Assembly: GCA_902516285.1 (NCBI GenBank)
Contig: CABXXT010000009.1
Coordinates: 1-55,447 of the forward strand
DNA: 55,447 bases
Source: an uncultured SAR86 cluster bacterium
Lineage (GTDB): Bacteria; Pseudomonadota; Gammaproteobacteria; Magnimaribacterales; D2472
Direction: 5' to 3'
The notes under the pieces are model-generated. The model saw only the letters and a list, made by a program, of their open reading frames with translations. It had not been told where the DNA came from and did not search any database. Shown in pieces: positions 26,297 through 35,643 of the stretch (its first letter is position 1; each line of letters starts with the position of its first letter). The position numbers and the translations under genes were made by a program.

Positions 26297-27577
26297 TTAT
26301 TTAACATAAAATAAGAAAGCCTTTACTTTTAATTTAAGTTGATTATGAAGTCTTTTATCAAAAAGATCATACATAAAATTAGCAATAAATTGTGAGATTA
26401 ATGTTGCAATTGCAGCTCCAATAACGCCCATTTTTGGTATTAAAAAAATATTTAAAACAATGTTTGAAATTGCACCTGTCAATGTCCTCTTCAATGAAAT
26501 CGTAGTTAAGTTTTCATTTATTAGATATTTTTCAGACGCAACACCTATAAAAACAAAAACCATAGATAAAGCATGTATCTTGAGAACCCTAGCTGATTCA
26601 GCATAGATATCACCAAAAAGGAGATTTACAATCAAGTCGCTAGAAAAAAATATAAACGTAGTGATAAATATAGCAAGCCAAACTAATGCTGTATAAAGAA
26701 TCTGCATTGATTGCATATAAGAGGTTAATGATTTTCTTTTTGCAGCAATTAATAATGGAAATACAGAAGTAGTTATTATTATTGGAATAAAGTAAAGTGC
26801 CTCCGATAGTTTTATAGAAATAGAGTAAATTCCAACTTCGTAGCTTCCAAAGAAATAATTTAGCATTATTTGATCTATTCTCATGTAGACTATAACTGCT
26901 AAAGCAGAAATGATTAGTGGAAATGAGTCAGAAATCAACTTTTTAGCAATATTAATTCTAAAATATTTCGGAAAAAGGCTAAAAGCATTGCGATTTAAAA
27001 CACTCAAGTATGCAATTGAAATGACTAATGCATCGATAACAAAAACTATAAAGAAAAAGTATAAGTTAGCCTCAATATAAATTAAAAAAATCTTTAAAGC
27101 TGTCGATATTGCAACTTGAACAAATTTACAAATAGCTATAACTTTCCCTAATACTTTAGCCTCAAGATAAAATTGGATTACATCAAAGCTCTGAAAAATA
27201 AGTACGCAAGACATTATCATCAAATATGAGTAATTAATTGAATCCCTGTTGCTTAGCATAAAAACAATTGCTACTGTAATTATTATAAAAATACTAAACG
27301 AAACTTTTAGCCAAAAAGAAGTAGACAAAATATTTTTTTCTTTCTCTTCATTATTGACAAAATCTCTGACCAAAATTCCATCTAAACCTAGCTTTGATAA
27401 AGCATGAATAATAGAGTAAATGGCTATTATAAAATTGAAAGTACCGAATTGAATTGGTCCTAAATAGCGAGCAAGCAATATACTAATAAGAAGTGTCGCA
27501 GCTGCTCTGAAGACATGCTCTATCATTAGCCAGTTTGTATTAAACAGGTAACGTTTAAAATCGTAAAAATTTATCAT
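26297..27577 (-). CDS. wzx: lipid-linked oligosaccharide flippase (Wzx/polysaccharide transporter family)
   Basis: 426 residues with about 12 hydrophobic segments. The start resembles the family: LFNTNWLMIEHVFRAAATLLISILLARYLGPIQFGTFNF (about 11-49), and a later loop YMRIDQIMLNYFFGSYEVGIYSISIKLSE (about 230-258) is typical of PST-family exporters. It would move the undecaprenyl-linked repeat unit to the periplasm for Wzy/Wzz. It ends 8 nt before the upstream ATG of ugd and begins 25 nt after fcl ends. Confidence 0.9.
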   Translation of the reverse strand: MINFYDFKRYLFNTNWLMIEHVFRAAATLLISILLARYLGPIQFGTFNFIIAIYSIIHALSKLGLDGILVRDFVNNEEKEKNILSTSFWLKVSFSIFIIITVAIVFMLSNRDSINYSYLMIMSCVLIFQSFDVIQFYLEAKVLGKVIAICKFVQVAISTALKIFLIYIEANLYFFFIVFVIDALVISIAYLSVLNRNAFSLFPKYFRINIAKKLISDSFPLIISALAVIVYMRIDQIMLNYFFGSYEVGIYSISIKLSEALYFIPIIITTSVFPLLIAAKRKSLTSYMQSMQILYTALVWLAIFITTFIFFSSDLIVNLLFGDIYAESARVLKIHALSMVFVFIGVASEKYLINENLTTISLKRTLTGAISNIVLNIFLIPKMGVIGAAIATLISQFIANFMYDLFDKRLHNQLKLKVKAFLFYVK

Positions 27578-27602
27578 ATTTTATATATCAAAGGATTCAA
27601 CA

Positions 27603-28562
27603 CTAACTACGAAAATTTTTTACGTTATTTTTGTACCATTGATATGTGCTTTTCAAACCATCATCAAGAGAAACTGACGGTTCCCAACCAAGTTTTGAAA
27701 TTAGCGAAATATCTAATAACTTTCTTTTTGTTCCATCTGGTTTACTTGTGTCCCACTTTATTCTTCCACTAAATTCAACAGTTTCAGCAATCTTTTTGGT
27801 TAACAATTTAATTGAGCAATCGACACCAGTTCCAACATTTATATGTGATTGCATTGGTTCTATATATTTATCAATTATATTTTTCTCTAAATTCATAACA
27901 AATATGCTTGCATCAGCCAGATCATCTACATGGAGAAACTCTCGCAAAGGTTTGCCTGTGCCCCATACGGTTACTGTCTTTAATTTTTTTTGTTTAGCCT
28001 CATGAAATCTTCTCAACAAGGCAGGTATAACGTGAGAATTTGTTTCGTGAAAATTATCATTAGGGCCATACAAATTAGTAGGCATTATTGACCTATAGTC
28101 TCTGTTATATTGACGATTGAAACTTTCACATAACTTAATACCAGCAATTTTTGATATAGCATAGGGTTCATTTGTTTTTTCAAGCCTCCCTGTCAAAAGA
28201 TATTCTTCCTTAATAGGCTGTTTTGAGTCTCGTGGATAAATACATGATGAGCCTAGAAATAGAATTTTCTTTATGTTGTTGATATGACAAGCATGAATTA
28301 TATTTGATTCAATACAAAGATTTTGATGAATAAAATCTGCTGGGAATATATTATTAGCTTCAATCCCTCCAACCTTTGCTGCGCAAATATACACCTGATC
28401 AATTTTATTTTTAGAAAAAAATTCTTTGACACAATTTTGATCTAAAAGATTAAGGTTTTCTTTGTTAACAGTTATTAAATTCAGATCTTTGTTTATGCTA
28501 AGTTTTTTTAAAATTGCATTTCCAACCATTCCGTTATGACCTGCAATGAAAACATTTTTCAT
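27603..28562 (-). CDS. fcl: GDP-L-fucose synthase
   Basis: Epimerase-reductase turning GDP-4-keto-6-deoxymannose into GDP-L-fucose; 319 residues. Family motifs: [10 protein letters not shown] (5-14), [14 protein letters not shown] (about 57-70), [22 protein letters not shown] with the catalytic Ser-Cys, [14 protein letters not shown] (YxxxK), [12 protein letters not shown] and [18 protein letters not shown]. Substrate is supplied by Gmd, encoded just upstream (22-nt gap). Confidence 0.95.
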   Translation of the reverse strand: MKNVFIAGHNGMVGNAILKKLSINKDLNLITVNKENLNLLDQNCVKEFFSKNKIDQVYICAAKVGGIEANNIFPADFIHQNLCIESNIIHACHINNIKKILFLGSSCIYPRDSKQPIKEEYLLTGRLEKTNEPYAISKIAGIKLCESFNRQYNRDYRSIMPTNLYGPNDNFHETNSHVIPALLRRFHEAKQKKLKTVTVWGTGKPLREFLHVDDLADASIFVMNLEKNIIDKYIEPMQSHINVGTGVDCSIKLLTKKIAETVEFSGRIKWDTSKPDGTKRKLLDISLISKLGWEPSVSLDDGLKSTYQWYKNNVKNFRS

Positions 28563-28584
28563 AAATCTTTTTTCTTAGTTAATT

Positions 28585-29715
28585 TTAGTTTGGGTCTATT
28601 GACTCTCGAGAAATATTTATTTCATAACCATTTTCTTTTAGAAAAGCATTTTGTTTTGCTATCTTTAAGTCCTCTTTAATCATCTCTGAGCACATTTCTC
28701 TTACAGATATTTCAGGTGTCCAACCAAGTTTATTCTTTGCCTTGGTTGCATCTCCTAAAAGGGTTTCAACTTCTGCAGGTCTGAAATACTGCGGATCAAC
28801 CCTTACAATAACGTTTCCCTCTTTTAAAAATGGAGTTTTTTTCTCGTTTTCAACTTCCTTGACTACTCCAACCTCATCGACTCCGACTCCATCAAATTGA
28901 ATCTTAACACCTAGTTCCTCAAGCGACCATTTAATAAAATCTCTCACAGAATGTTGCTCACCAGATGAAATTACATAATCTTCGGGATAATCTTGTTGAA
29001 GCATCAACCATTGCATGTGAACATAATCTTTAGCATGCCCCCAGTCTCTGAGAGCATTCAAATTCCCCATATATAGACAACTTTCTAGACCTTGACTTAT
29101 GTTCGTTAGTCCTCTAGTAATCTTTCTTGTTACAAATGTCTCTCCTCTTTTTGGTGATTCATGGTTAAATAAAATTCCATTGCAGGCAAACATATTATAT
29201 GCCTCTCTGTAATTGACTGTTATCCAATAAGCATAAAGTTTTGCAACTGCATATGGAGAACGAGGATAAAATGGTGTCGACTCCTTTTGCGGTGTTTCTT
29301 GAACTAAACCATATAGTTCTGAGGTTGAGGCTTGATAAAATCTTGTATCCATTAAGCCAAGCGATCTTAATGATTCAAGAATTCGCAAAGCACCTAATGC
29401 ATCTACATTTGCAGTATATTCAGGAGTCTCAAAAGAGACAGCTACATGAGACTGAGCACCTAAATTATATATTTCACTTGGCCTTACTTTGTCAATAATT
29501 CTATTTAAGTTTAGAGCATCAGTTAGATCTCCATAGTGTAAAAAGAATCTGCTATTTTCTACATGAGGATCTGTATATAAATGATCAACTCTCTCAGTGT
29601 TAAAAGATGAGGATCTTCTTTTGATTCCATGTACTTCATACCCTTTATCAAGTAAGAATTCAGCTAAATATGATCCATCTTGTCCTGTAATTCCTGTAAT
29701 TAGGGCTTTCTTCAT
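28585..29715 (-). CDS. gmd: GDP-mannose 4,6-dehydratase
   Basis: First committed step from GDP-mannose to GDP-fucose; 376 residues. The family N-terminus is plain: [20 protein letters not shown] with GITGQDGSY (8-16), the NADP-binding [31 protein letters not shown], the catalytic strand [22 protein letters not shown] and [17 protein letters not shown]. It overlaps the start region of wzz by 4 nt. Genes making GDP-mannose itself (manB/manC) are not in the window. Confidence 0.97.
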   Translation of the reverse strand: MKKALITGITGQDGSYLAEFLLDKGYEVHGIKRRSSSFNTERVDHLYTDPHVENSRFFLHYGDLTDALNLNRIIDKVRPSEIYNLGAQSHVAVSFETPEYTANVDALGALRILESLRSLGLMDTRFYQASTSELYGLVQETPQKESTPFYPRSPYAVAKLYAYWITVNYREAYNMFACNGILFNHESPKRGETFVTRKITRGLTNISQGLESCLYMGNLNALRDWGHAKDYVHMQWLMLQQDYPEDYVISSGEQHSVRDFIKWSLEELGVKIQFDGVGVDEVGVVKEVENEKKTPFLKEGNVIVRVDPQYFRPAEVETLLGDATKAKNKLGWTPEISVREMCSEMIKEDLKIAKQNAFLKENGYEINISRESIDPN

Positions 29716-30650
29716 GTTTCTGCACTATCATTAAATCTTTTTGAGCGAAGATAAAGAATTAAGGAAAAAATAATTGACAATAAGAATCCAAAGATTGCTC
29801 CAGAAATACAAATAATAGCTCTACGAGGCTTAAACTTATCTTCTGGTACTATAGGAGAATCAATAACCTTCAAAACATAATCCTCGCTTGCTGATATTAG
29901 CATCTGATTCTTAATTTGTGTTTCAAGTAAGCGAGCAATAGCCTCTTTGACCTCACTTAGTCTTGCATTTTGAAGATTTTCATTCAGAAAAATAACGGAT
30001 TTAATAACTTCCTCTTCACTTTTTTCTCTCATGCTTTTATTAATGTTATCTATTAAAATTTCTACCCATTGCTTGGCAATGTATGGTGATCGATGTTCGA
30101 CTGATACAAGAATGAACTTAGTTTTATTATCCTGAGTAATAGTAATGATCTTATTAAATTCTTTGTAAGCTTCTTGAGCAGAGGGTATTTTTTTCTTTGG
30201 AAATGAAACTTTCCTTATCCATGTTTTTGTCGAATCTTGGAACATATTTTCTTTATAAATTATTTTATTCGTCTCAGGAATCCACTGTTTTACTGCTAAC
30301 AAATTCTCCAAATTAATATAGGGTAAAAAATGCTCTGAGAAAAATTTAAATGAATCAAGTCTTTTGAGTGCTTCAGAGGATTTATCAATACTTTGTCCTG
30401 GTATGCTAATACCGGATATTGAAGCCAATCCAGATAGTGAGCTAAGTTGAGATTTAAGTGAGTTATCATCATCAACAGGTGCCAGTACTGCTGAAGATTG
30501 ATAATAGTTTGGTAATGATAATGCAACTATTACAGATATAATTATTGACAGTGAGGTTAGTGAAACAACTAAAATCCTATTTTTCCAAACAGCAGATATT
30601 AAATCTTGGATCTCTAGATTTTCTTCGTATTCTTTTTTGAGATATTCCAT
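29712..30650 (-). CDS. wzz: Wzz-type polysaccharide chain-length determinant
   Basis: 312 residues. Inner-membrane polysaccharide co-polymerase topology: N-terminal cytoplasmic segment, first membrane helix about 29-50 ([21 protein letters not shown]), a long periplasmic domain, and a second helix near 280-303 preceded by the proline-rich [16 protein letters not shown] typical of Wzz. No C-terminal tyrosine kinase domain is fused. It is the first gene of the leftward glycan operon and starts only 19 nt after the 3' end of tRNA-Leu. Confidence 0.92.
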   Translation of the reverse strand: MEYLKKEYEENLEIQDLISAVWKNRILVVSLTSLSIIISVIVALSLPNYYQSSAVLAPVDDDNSLKSQLSSLSGLASISGISIPGQSIDKSSEALKRLDSFKFFSEHFLPYINLENLLAVKQWIPETNKIIYKENMFQDSTKTWIRKVSFPKKKIPSAQEAYKEFNKIITITQDNKTKFILVSVEHRSPYIAKQWVEILIDNINKSMREKSEEEVIKSVIFLNENLQNARLSEVKEAIARLLETQIKNQMLISASEDYVLKVIDSPIVPEDKFKPRRAIICISGAIFGFLLSIIFSLILYLRSKRFNDSAET

Positions 30651-30669
30651 TTATCTTTACTCAATATAT

Positions 30670-30756
30670 TGGTGCCCAGAGCCGGACTTGAACCGGCACG
30701 AAGTCACCTTCGAGGGATTTTAAGTCCCTTGTGTCTACCAATTCCACCACCTGGGC
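30670..30756 (-). tRNA. tRNA-Leu (anticodon UAA)
   Basis: 87 nt on the minus strand with a long variable arm. The acceptor stem pairs GCCCAGG (from 30756) with TCTGGGC; discriminator A and encoded CCA occupy 30673-30670. The anticodon stem AGGGA/TCCCT closes a CTTAAAA loop; anticodon TAA corresponds to 30722-30720. The T-loop GGTTCAAGTCC is canonical. Its place after pgsA and tRNA-Cys matches the E. coli order glyW-cysT-leuZ, but no tRNA-Gly is seen here. Confidence 0.97.
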
Positions 30757-30792
30757 ATTACAAAAAAACAATTATAGTTTAAAAAAATAAAA

Positions 30793-31005
30793 TTAGTCAT
30801 TTAGATCAAAATAAATTTTCCAAGATTCTATGTTGTAGCAATAACACATAATTACTTCAGACATCACTTCATCTAAATTTTTTGTATTTGAATAGTTCGT
30901 TATCTTATCAAATGCTAATGCTAATGCTTCTTGAAAAAGATCACTAGGCCGTTTTACATATTGTGATCCAAAATAACCAAGTTCTTTAGCAACAATATAT
31001 CTCAT
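30793..31005 (-). CDS. unknown 70-residue protein between tRNA-Cys and tRNA-Leu
   Basis: I do not recognise this protein. It starts MRYIVAKELGYFGSQYVKRP, is soluble-looking with no signal peptide or membrane helix, and has a probable helical middle (DLFQEALALAFDKITNY) and a C-terminal VIMCYCYNIESWKIYF containing two Cys. A fair Shine-Dalgarno-like AGGGGA lies upstream of the ATG at 31005 at usable spacing. It is enclosed by two tRNA genes on the same strand, so it is probably transcribed in the same precursor and released by tRNA processing. Confidence 0.6.
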   Translation of the reverse strand: MRYIVAKELGYFGSQYVKRPSDLFQEALALAFDKITNYSNTKNLDEVMSEVIMCYCYNIESWKIYFDLND

Positions 31006-31054
31006 TTAAATATCCCCTATTAAAATCATTTTGAATTATATCATCTCCTATACA

Positions 31055-31128
31055 TGGAGGCTGAAGCCGGAATCGAACCGGCGTAAACGGCTTTGCAGGC
31101 CGCTGCATAACCACTCTGCCATCCAGCC
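31055..31128 (-). tRNA. tRNA-Cys (anticodon GCA)
   Basis: 74 nt on the minus strand. The acceptor stem pairs GGCTGGA (from 31128) with TTCAGCC; discriminator T and encoded CCA (31057-31055) follow. The anticodon loop CTGCAAA carries GCA, corresponding to 31096-31094. The T-arm GCCGGTTCGATTCCGGC is canonical. It is downstream of pgsA, as in other gammaproteobacteria, although a nucleotidyltransferase-cupin gene intervenes. Confidence 0.97.
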
Positions 31129-31177
31129 AAAATAAATATACAGCATTGTATAACAATTATATTTATTATTAGAGAAA

Positions 31178-31951
31178 TTATTTTGGTGAGTAATATTCTG
31201 TTCTTTCAATATCATCCTCTATACATGCTTCACCATACTGTATTTCAATAAGATGACATGTATCTTCAAAAGGATTTGTTATTTGATGCCAATGGCCCAA
31301 TGGAACAAGATAATGGTCAAATTTATTGAGTTGTATGTTTTCTTTTTGTTCAGGATCTTTTTTACTGTAATTTACAACACATGATCCCTTGCTAACCATC
31401 CAAATTTCACTTCTTTTGAAATGTTTTTGAAAACTCATTCCTTTTCCAGGATGAACAATTAATTCTTTGACTTTTACTTGCTCTTCTTCGAATAGGTTAT
31501 AAAAGGCTCCCCACAGCCTTTCTTCATAATAATACTGCCATTTTTTAAGAATCCATGAAGATGAATTTTTTTTATCCTCCCCTCCAACACTGAATATAAA
31601 CTCAATGCCACCTACAGACATCTCAGGAATGTTTTTATCATTCCTGTCACCACCATTTGCAAAGAATAATTTATCATTTGGAAACATTAATTTTGCTTTC
31701 TCAAGAGCATCAATACAACTTCCAGCTTCGTCATCTTTAAAATCAATAACTTCATCAACGAAACCAATGCTTTCGATAATTGCCTTTCTTTCAATAAAAG
31801 GCATAAAAAATTTACTTTTTTTATTTACAAGCCATTCATCACTATTCAACGCAACAATTAATTTATCACCAAGTTCTTTTGCAGATTTTAAATAAGCTAT
31901 ATGTCCAGAATGTATCGGATCAAATCCTCCACTAACTATAACAATTTTCAC
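31178..31951 (-). CDS. cytidylyltransferase-like domain fused to a mannose-6-phosphate isomerase-type cupin
   Basis: 257 residues in two domains. Residues 1-135 form a nucleotidyltransferase of the HxGH class: VSGGFDPIHSGHIAYLKSAK (5-24, HSGH), then ALNSDEWLVNKKS and the ISSxK-like signature replaced by NSSSWILKKW near 129-138. From about 145 the sequence matches the C-terminal cupin of ManC/type II phosphomannose isomerase: ERLWGAFYNLF, VKVKELIVHPGKGMSFQKHF, SEIWMVSKGSCVVNYS, LVPLGHWHQITNPF and IEIQYGEACIEDDIER. It may make or bind a CDP- or ADP-activated sugar, perhaps for the glycan cluster nearby; the reaction is not predictable. It is inserted between pgsA (49-nt gap) and tRNA-Cys. Confidence 0.75.
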   Translation of the reverse strand: MKIVIVSGGFDPIHSGHIAYLKSAKELGDKLIVALNSDEWLVNKKSKFFMPFIERKAIIESIGFVDEVIDFKDDEAGSCIDALEKAKLMFPNDKLFFANGGDRNDKNIPEMSVGGIEFIFSVGGEDKKNSSSWILKKWQYYYEERLWGAFYNLFEEEQVKVKELIVHPGKGMSFQKHFKRSEIWMVSKGSCVVNYSKKDPEQKENIQLNKFDHYLVPLGHWHQITNPFEDTCHLIEIQYGEACIEDDIERTEYYSPK

Positions 31952-32000
31952 TTTGATTACATATTATATTTAAACGTCTATATTGTAATTGATAATTTAA

Positions 32001-32546
32001 TTAGTTTCTCTTTTTAAAAGTATTTAATGTATATAAATAGCCTGTGTATAAAGTTACAAGCAATGAAATTAACATAAATATATCACCTATTATTACAAGC
32101 AACATAATGTTAAAAGCTAAAGCAATTAGGTAAATAAATATAGTCAATAGTTGAATCAAAGTTTTTATCTTGGCTATAAATATAACTTTAGTAGCCTCAA
32201 CATTTAAATTTCTTGAATTAAAGTCTCTTAAAGCGCTTACCCAAATCTCCCTTGAAATGATACATGAGCCTACAAAACCAATTAAGTAACTAGACAAATT
32301 TATAGAAAGACCAAAGAAAAGAAAAATAACAAGGATCTTATCTGCTATTGGATCAAGTATTTCACCTAGTTGTGATGTCAAAGAGAATTTTCTAGCTAAA
32401 TATCCGTCAAGATAATCAGTTAATCCAGCCATAATAAATAAGATCAAGGCAACTTGAAGGTATTTATCAATCATTAATAAAAGAAATATGACAATAGCAA
32501 ATACAATTCTTGAGAGAGTTATTAAATTAACTAGAGCTACTTTCAT
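32001..32546 (-). CDS. pgsA: CDP-diacylglycerol-glycerol-3-phosphate 3-phosphatidyltransferase
   Basis: Inner-membrane enzyme committing CDP-diacylglycerol to phosphatidylglycerol; 181 residues, four or more membrane helices. The CDP-alcohol phosphatidyltransferase motif D-x2-DG-x2-AR-x8-G-x3-D-x3-D is intact within DYLDGYLARKF...GEILDPIAD (about 43-68). The short N-terminal VALVNLITLSRI matches PgsA. It overlaps uvrC by 4 nt, the conserved gammaproteobacterial pair. Confidence 0.95.
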   Translation of the reverse strand: MKVALVNLITLSRIVFAIVIFLLLMIDKYLQVALILFIMAGLTDYLDGYLARKFSLTSQLGEILDPIADKILVIFLFFGLSINLSSYLIGFVGSCIISREIWVSALRDFNSRNLNVEATKVIFIAKIKTLIQLLTIFIYLIALAFNIMLLVIIGDIFMLISLLVTLYTGYLYTLNTFKKRN

Positions 32547-34324
32547 TTCAATTTTTCTTTTATCTTCATGGCTATTTTTTTATTGATACCTCTAACGCTT
32601 GTTAATTCTTCTTTAGATGCTAATTTAATGTTTTTTATGTTTTTAAATTTTTTAAGTAGTTTTTGCTTTTTGATTTTACCTATTCCGTCAATGTTATCCA
32701 ATTCTGACTTGGTTATTTTACTCCTTTTGTTTTTTCTTTGTGCTTTAATTGCAAACCTGTGTGATTCGTCGCGTATTTCTTGCAATAATAAAAAAGCCTT
32801 TGAGTATTTATCTAATTCAAGAATTCCAGTCTTTCCAATAATAGTTTCAGTAGCCTTAACTCTATTTACTCCCTTGACAATAGAAATTACTTCAAGATCG
32901 TTATGCTTTGATTCATCAATTACCTTTTTAACAAAGTTTAATTGAGATTTTCCTCCATCTATAAGAAGCAAATCAGGTTTTATTTTTGGATCATCATAAT
33001 ATTTAAGTCTTCTTTTAATAACATGTTCCAATGACCCGGGATCATTTGCTGAGAGGTTTTTAGGAATATTAAACAATCTATAATTATTTTTTGAGGGGCC
33101 TGTTTTTGAGAAAACAACACATGATGCCACAGCGTTATCACCAGAAATATGGCTTACATCATAACCTTCAATTCTATTGATATCTTTCATGCCTAAATAA
33201 TTGCCCAGCTCATTTAACGCAAAAGTATATTTGTCCTCTTTGCTTATATGATTCTTTATTACTTGCATTGCATTTAAATTACATAAATTAAATATCGGTC
33301 TAATTGATTTGCTAGGTGAATGAATTATTTTTACTACTTTTTTATGTTTTGCTTGGAACATGTTTTCAAGAATTTTTTTGTCTTCTAAGGCATAAGCACA
33401 AAGAATTTTTTTAGGAATGTCTATCTGATTATCATAGAAGTTAAATATGGCACTTTGATATACATCATCAAAAGAGTCGAAATGTGCTTGTTTAATTAGG
33501 TGTGTTTTAGTACCCCTAATTTTTCCATTTCTTACTACAATTATGGATATACCAAGATAGGTCATTTCAGAGCTGACTGAAAAAATGTCAATGTCATTAG
33601 CCTGGGTAACTACCGATTGTTCTTCCTTTAATAAACTTAATCTTTTAAGACGGTCTCTTATATCAGCAGCCTTTTCGAAATCAAGCTTTGATACAGCTTT
33701 TTCAATATCACTTGTAAGTGTTTGAATAGTTTTAGTGTCTGAAGACGAAAGAAATGATTTTGCGTTGGTAATATCTTCAAAATAATCAACTTTGTTTATG
33801 TTTTGAACACACGGAGCAGAACATCTTTTCATTTGAAATTCTATACAAGGCCTAGTCCTATTGACAAAAGTATTATCGCTACAATTTCTTATTTTGAAAA
33901 TCGTTTGAATTTCTTTAATAGATTTTTTTACTGCTTCTGAGCTTACAAAGGGTCCAAAATATTTTTTATCAACAGCATTTTTTGTTCTTTTAGAGTATAC
34001 ACCTGGAAATTCATGGTCTAACGAAAAATAAATATAAGGATATGTTTTGTCGTCTCTTAATAAAATATTAAATTTTGGCTTATTTTCTTTAATAAGCATT
34101 TGTTCAAGTAGTAATGCTTCAACTTCGTTTTTAGTAGTGAATGTCTCTATTTTGTTTGTCAAAAATTTTATTTGAGAAGTTTTTCTATCTTTGAAGGACT
34201 TTCCAAAATATGAAGAAACTCTTTTTTTTAAATTTTTAGCTTTGCCGATATAAATTATTTCTGAATTGTTAAAGAATTTATAAACACCTGGAGTATCTGG
34301 GACTTTTTTTAAATTAATAGGCAT
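32543..34324 (-). CDS. uvrC: UvrABC excision nuclease subunit C
   Basis: Makes both incisions in nucleotide excision repair; 593 residues, near the family length. Order of domains: GIY-YIG nuclease at the start (DTPGVYKFFNNSEIIYIGKAKNL), a Cys-rich region (IEFQMKRCSAPCVQ), the UvrB-binding UVR motif (KLDFEKAADIRDRLKRL), the RNase H-like nuclease (IEGYDVSHISGDNAVASCVVF, LLLIDGGKSQLNFV) and a C-terminal helix-hairpin-helix pair (NIDGIGKIKKQKLLKKF, SVRGINKKIAMKI). Translationally coupled to pgsA. Confidence 0.97.
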   Translation of the reverse strand: MPINLKKVPDTPGVYKFFNNSEIIYIGKAKNLKKRVSSYFGKSFKDRKTSQIKFLTNKIETFTTKNEVEALLLEQMLIKENKPKFNILLRDDKTYPYIYFSLDHEFPGVYSKRTKNAVDKKYFGPFVSSEAVKKSIKEIQTIFKIRNCSDNTFVNRTRPCIEFQMKRCSAPCVQNINKVDYFEDITNAKSFLSSSDTKTIQTLTSDIEKAVSKLDFEKAADIRDRLKRLSLLKEEQSVVTQANDIDIFSVSSEMTYLGISIIVVRNGKIRGTKTHLIKQAHFDSFDDVYQSAIFNFYDNQIDIPKKILCAYALEDKKILENMFQAKHKKVVKIIHSPSKSIRPIFNLCNLNAMQVIKNHISKEDKYTFALNELGNYLGMKDINRIEGYDVSHISGDNAVASCVVFSKTGPSKNNYRLFNIPKNLSANDPGSLEHVIKRRLKYYDDPKIKPDLLLIDGGKSQLNFVKKVIDESKHNDLEVISIVKGVNRVKATETIIGKTGILELDKYSKAFLLLQEIRDESHRFAIKAQRKNKRSKITKSELDNIDGIGKIKKQKLLKKFKNIKNIKLASKEELTSVRGINKKIAMKIKEKLK

Positions 34325-34345
34325 TACAAAAAAATATTTCTGGTA

Positions 34346-35641
34346 TTAATCTTTGTTGGATAAATATTTTTTAGTATAAATCTTACCTGCACTGACTCCA
34401 AATTGATCAAAAGGATTTATTTCTAACATTGCTGCTGTAATATATGTTCTATGCTCCCATGAAGCTATAAGATAACCCAGGGTATATGCATCAACTTTAT
34501 TCAGTAAAAAAAGATTTAGAGGAATATTGCCATTTATTTTTTCTTCAGCCTTTAATAAATCGTCTGTCCCATCTGACAAAATTTTTGCCTGAGTGACAGC
34601 TTGGGCATATGCCAGGCTTTTTAAATTTTCTTTAGAAGCAATAATATCTGCGCAAATATCTTGAGTGCCTTGATGCAATAATTGAAAATAAGAATGTTGT
34701 GCGGTTGGTCCATAGCCACCAAAGATTATTTGTCCTGTTTTCTGAAAAGCAGAATTTTTATTGGGTTGTTTTCCTAATGATTCCATTTCAAGCTGCTGAA
34801 TATAATCTGGAAATGATCTTAATTTCCAACTATATGATAAAACCACTCTAGCAGTTTTATTTTTTGAATTATTTAACCAGATATCGCTATAAGATAATAT
34901 TTTAATAAATTCTAAGTACTTTTTATTACTTTGAAGATCTAAATCTGCCTTATTGCCACCCATGAGAAAGTTATCTGGCTCAAAAGTTGCATCTAGAAAA
35001 GCAGGAACAGCAATATCAGACCATATTGAGTATCGTCCTCCAATCTCATTATCAAATTTTATGATGTGTTTGAAATTATATTTAGATGCCTCTGAATCAT
35101 TTGCTGTGATCGCTATAAATTTATTCATATCTCCAGACCACTTAATTGCATCTTTTAGAGTCTCAATTGTTTCATCGGTTGTGAATGACTTTGACGAAAT
35201 TATAAATAGAGTCTCACTTTTTTTAAGATTAGAGGTTTTCTCTGTAAATTCGTGTGGATCTGAACCTGTTATAAATAAATGATTTAAATCTGTTTTAGAT
35301 CTAATTAAACTTTCAATCAATAACTTTGGTCCTTCAAATGAACCTCCGATTCCAAGAACAACAATATTGAGCACACCATCAAGAAGTCCATTATTTAAGC
35401 ACTTAGATAAGTTTTCAGAAGGCCAATTAGGTTTATTTGCTCTGTATTTTGGATGCCATGCAGCACGGTCTTCAGTGTAATTGACATTTTTACCAGCAAA
35501 TAGTTCTTCTATCTTTGAATTAACATTAAGCTCTTCAAATTTTGTATTAAATTCATTGAAAATTGAATTGTTAAATTCTTTTAAATATGGCTCATATCTT
35601 AAAATATCATTTTCAAAAAAATAATTATTTAGCGTATCCAT
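34346..35641 (-). CDS. pgi: glucose-6-phosphate isomerase, short form
   Basis: Interconverts glucose 6-phosphate and fructose 6-phosphate; 431 residues against about 549 in E. coli. Family blocks are visible: NYTEDRAAWHPKYR (ENR/AxLHxxxR equivalent), VVLGIGGSFEGPKLL, SKSFTTDETIETL, GGRYSIWSDIAVPAFL (signature 1), GPTAQHSYFQLLHQGTQ and FDQFGVSAGK (signature 2 region). The reduced length comes from shorter N-terminal and peripheral parts; the catalytic residues seem kept. It lies 2 nt after pyrF and 21 nt before uvrC. Confidence 0.93.
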   Translation of the reverse strand: MDTLNNYFFENDILRYEPYLKEFNNSIFNEFNTKFEELNVNSKIEELFAGKNVNYTEDRAAWHPKYRANKPNWPSENLSKCLNNGLLDGVLNIVVLGIGGSFEGPKLLIESLIRSKTDLNHLFITGSDPHEFTEKTSNLKKSETLFIISSKSFTTDETIETLKDAIKWSGDMNKFIAITANDSEASKYNFKHIIKFDNEIGGRYSIWSDIAVPAFLDATFEPDNFLMGGNKADLDLQSNKKYLEFIKILSYSDIWLNNSKNKTARVVLSYSWKLRSFPDYIQQLEMESLGKQPNKNSAFQKTGQIIFGGYGPTAQHSYFQLLHQGTQDICADIIASKENLKSLAYAQAVTQAKILSDGTDDLLKAEEKINGNIPLNLFLLNKVDAYTLGYLIASWEHRTYITAAMLEINPFDQFGVSAGKIYTKKYLSNKD

Positions 35642-35643
35642 AA

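Noticed and set aside
12711-30650. The glycan cluster as a prophage or transposon-borne island.
   Set aside because: No integrase, transposase, terminal repeat or phage gene in the window; the island idea rests only on gene content and the tRNA junction.
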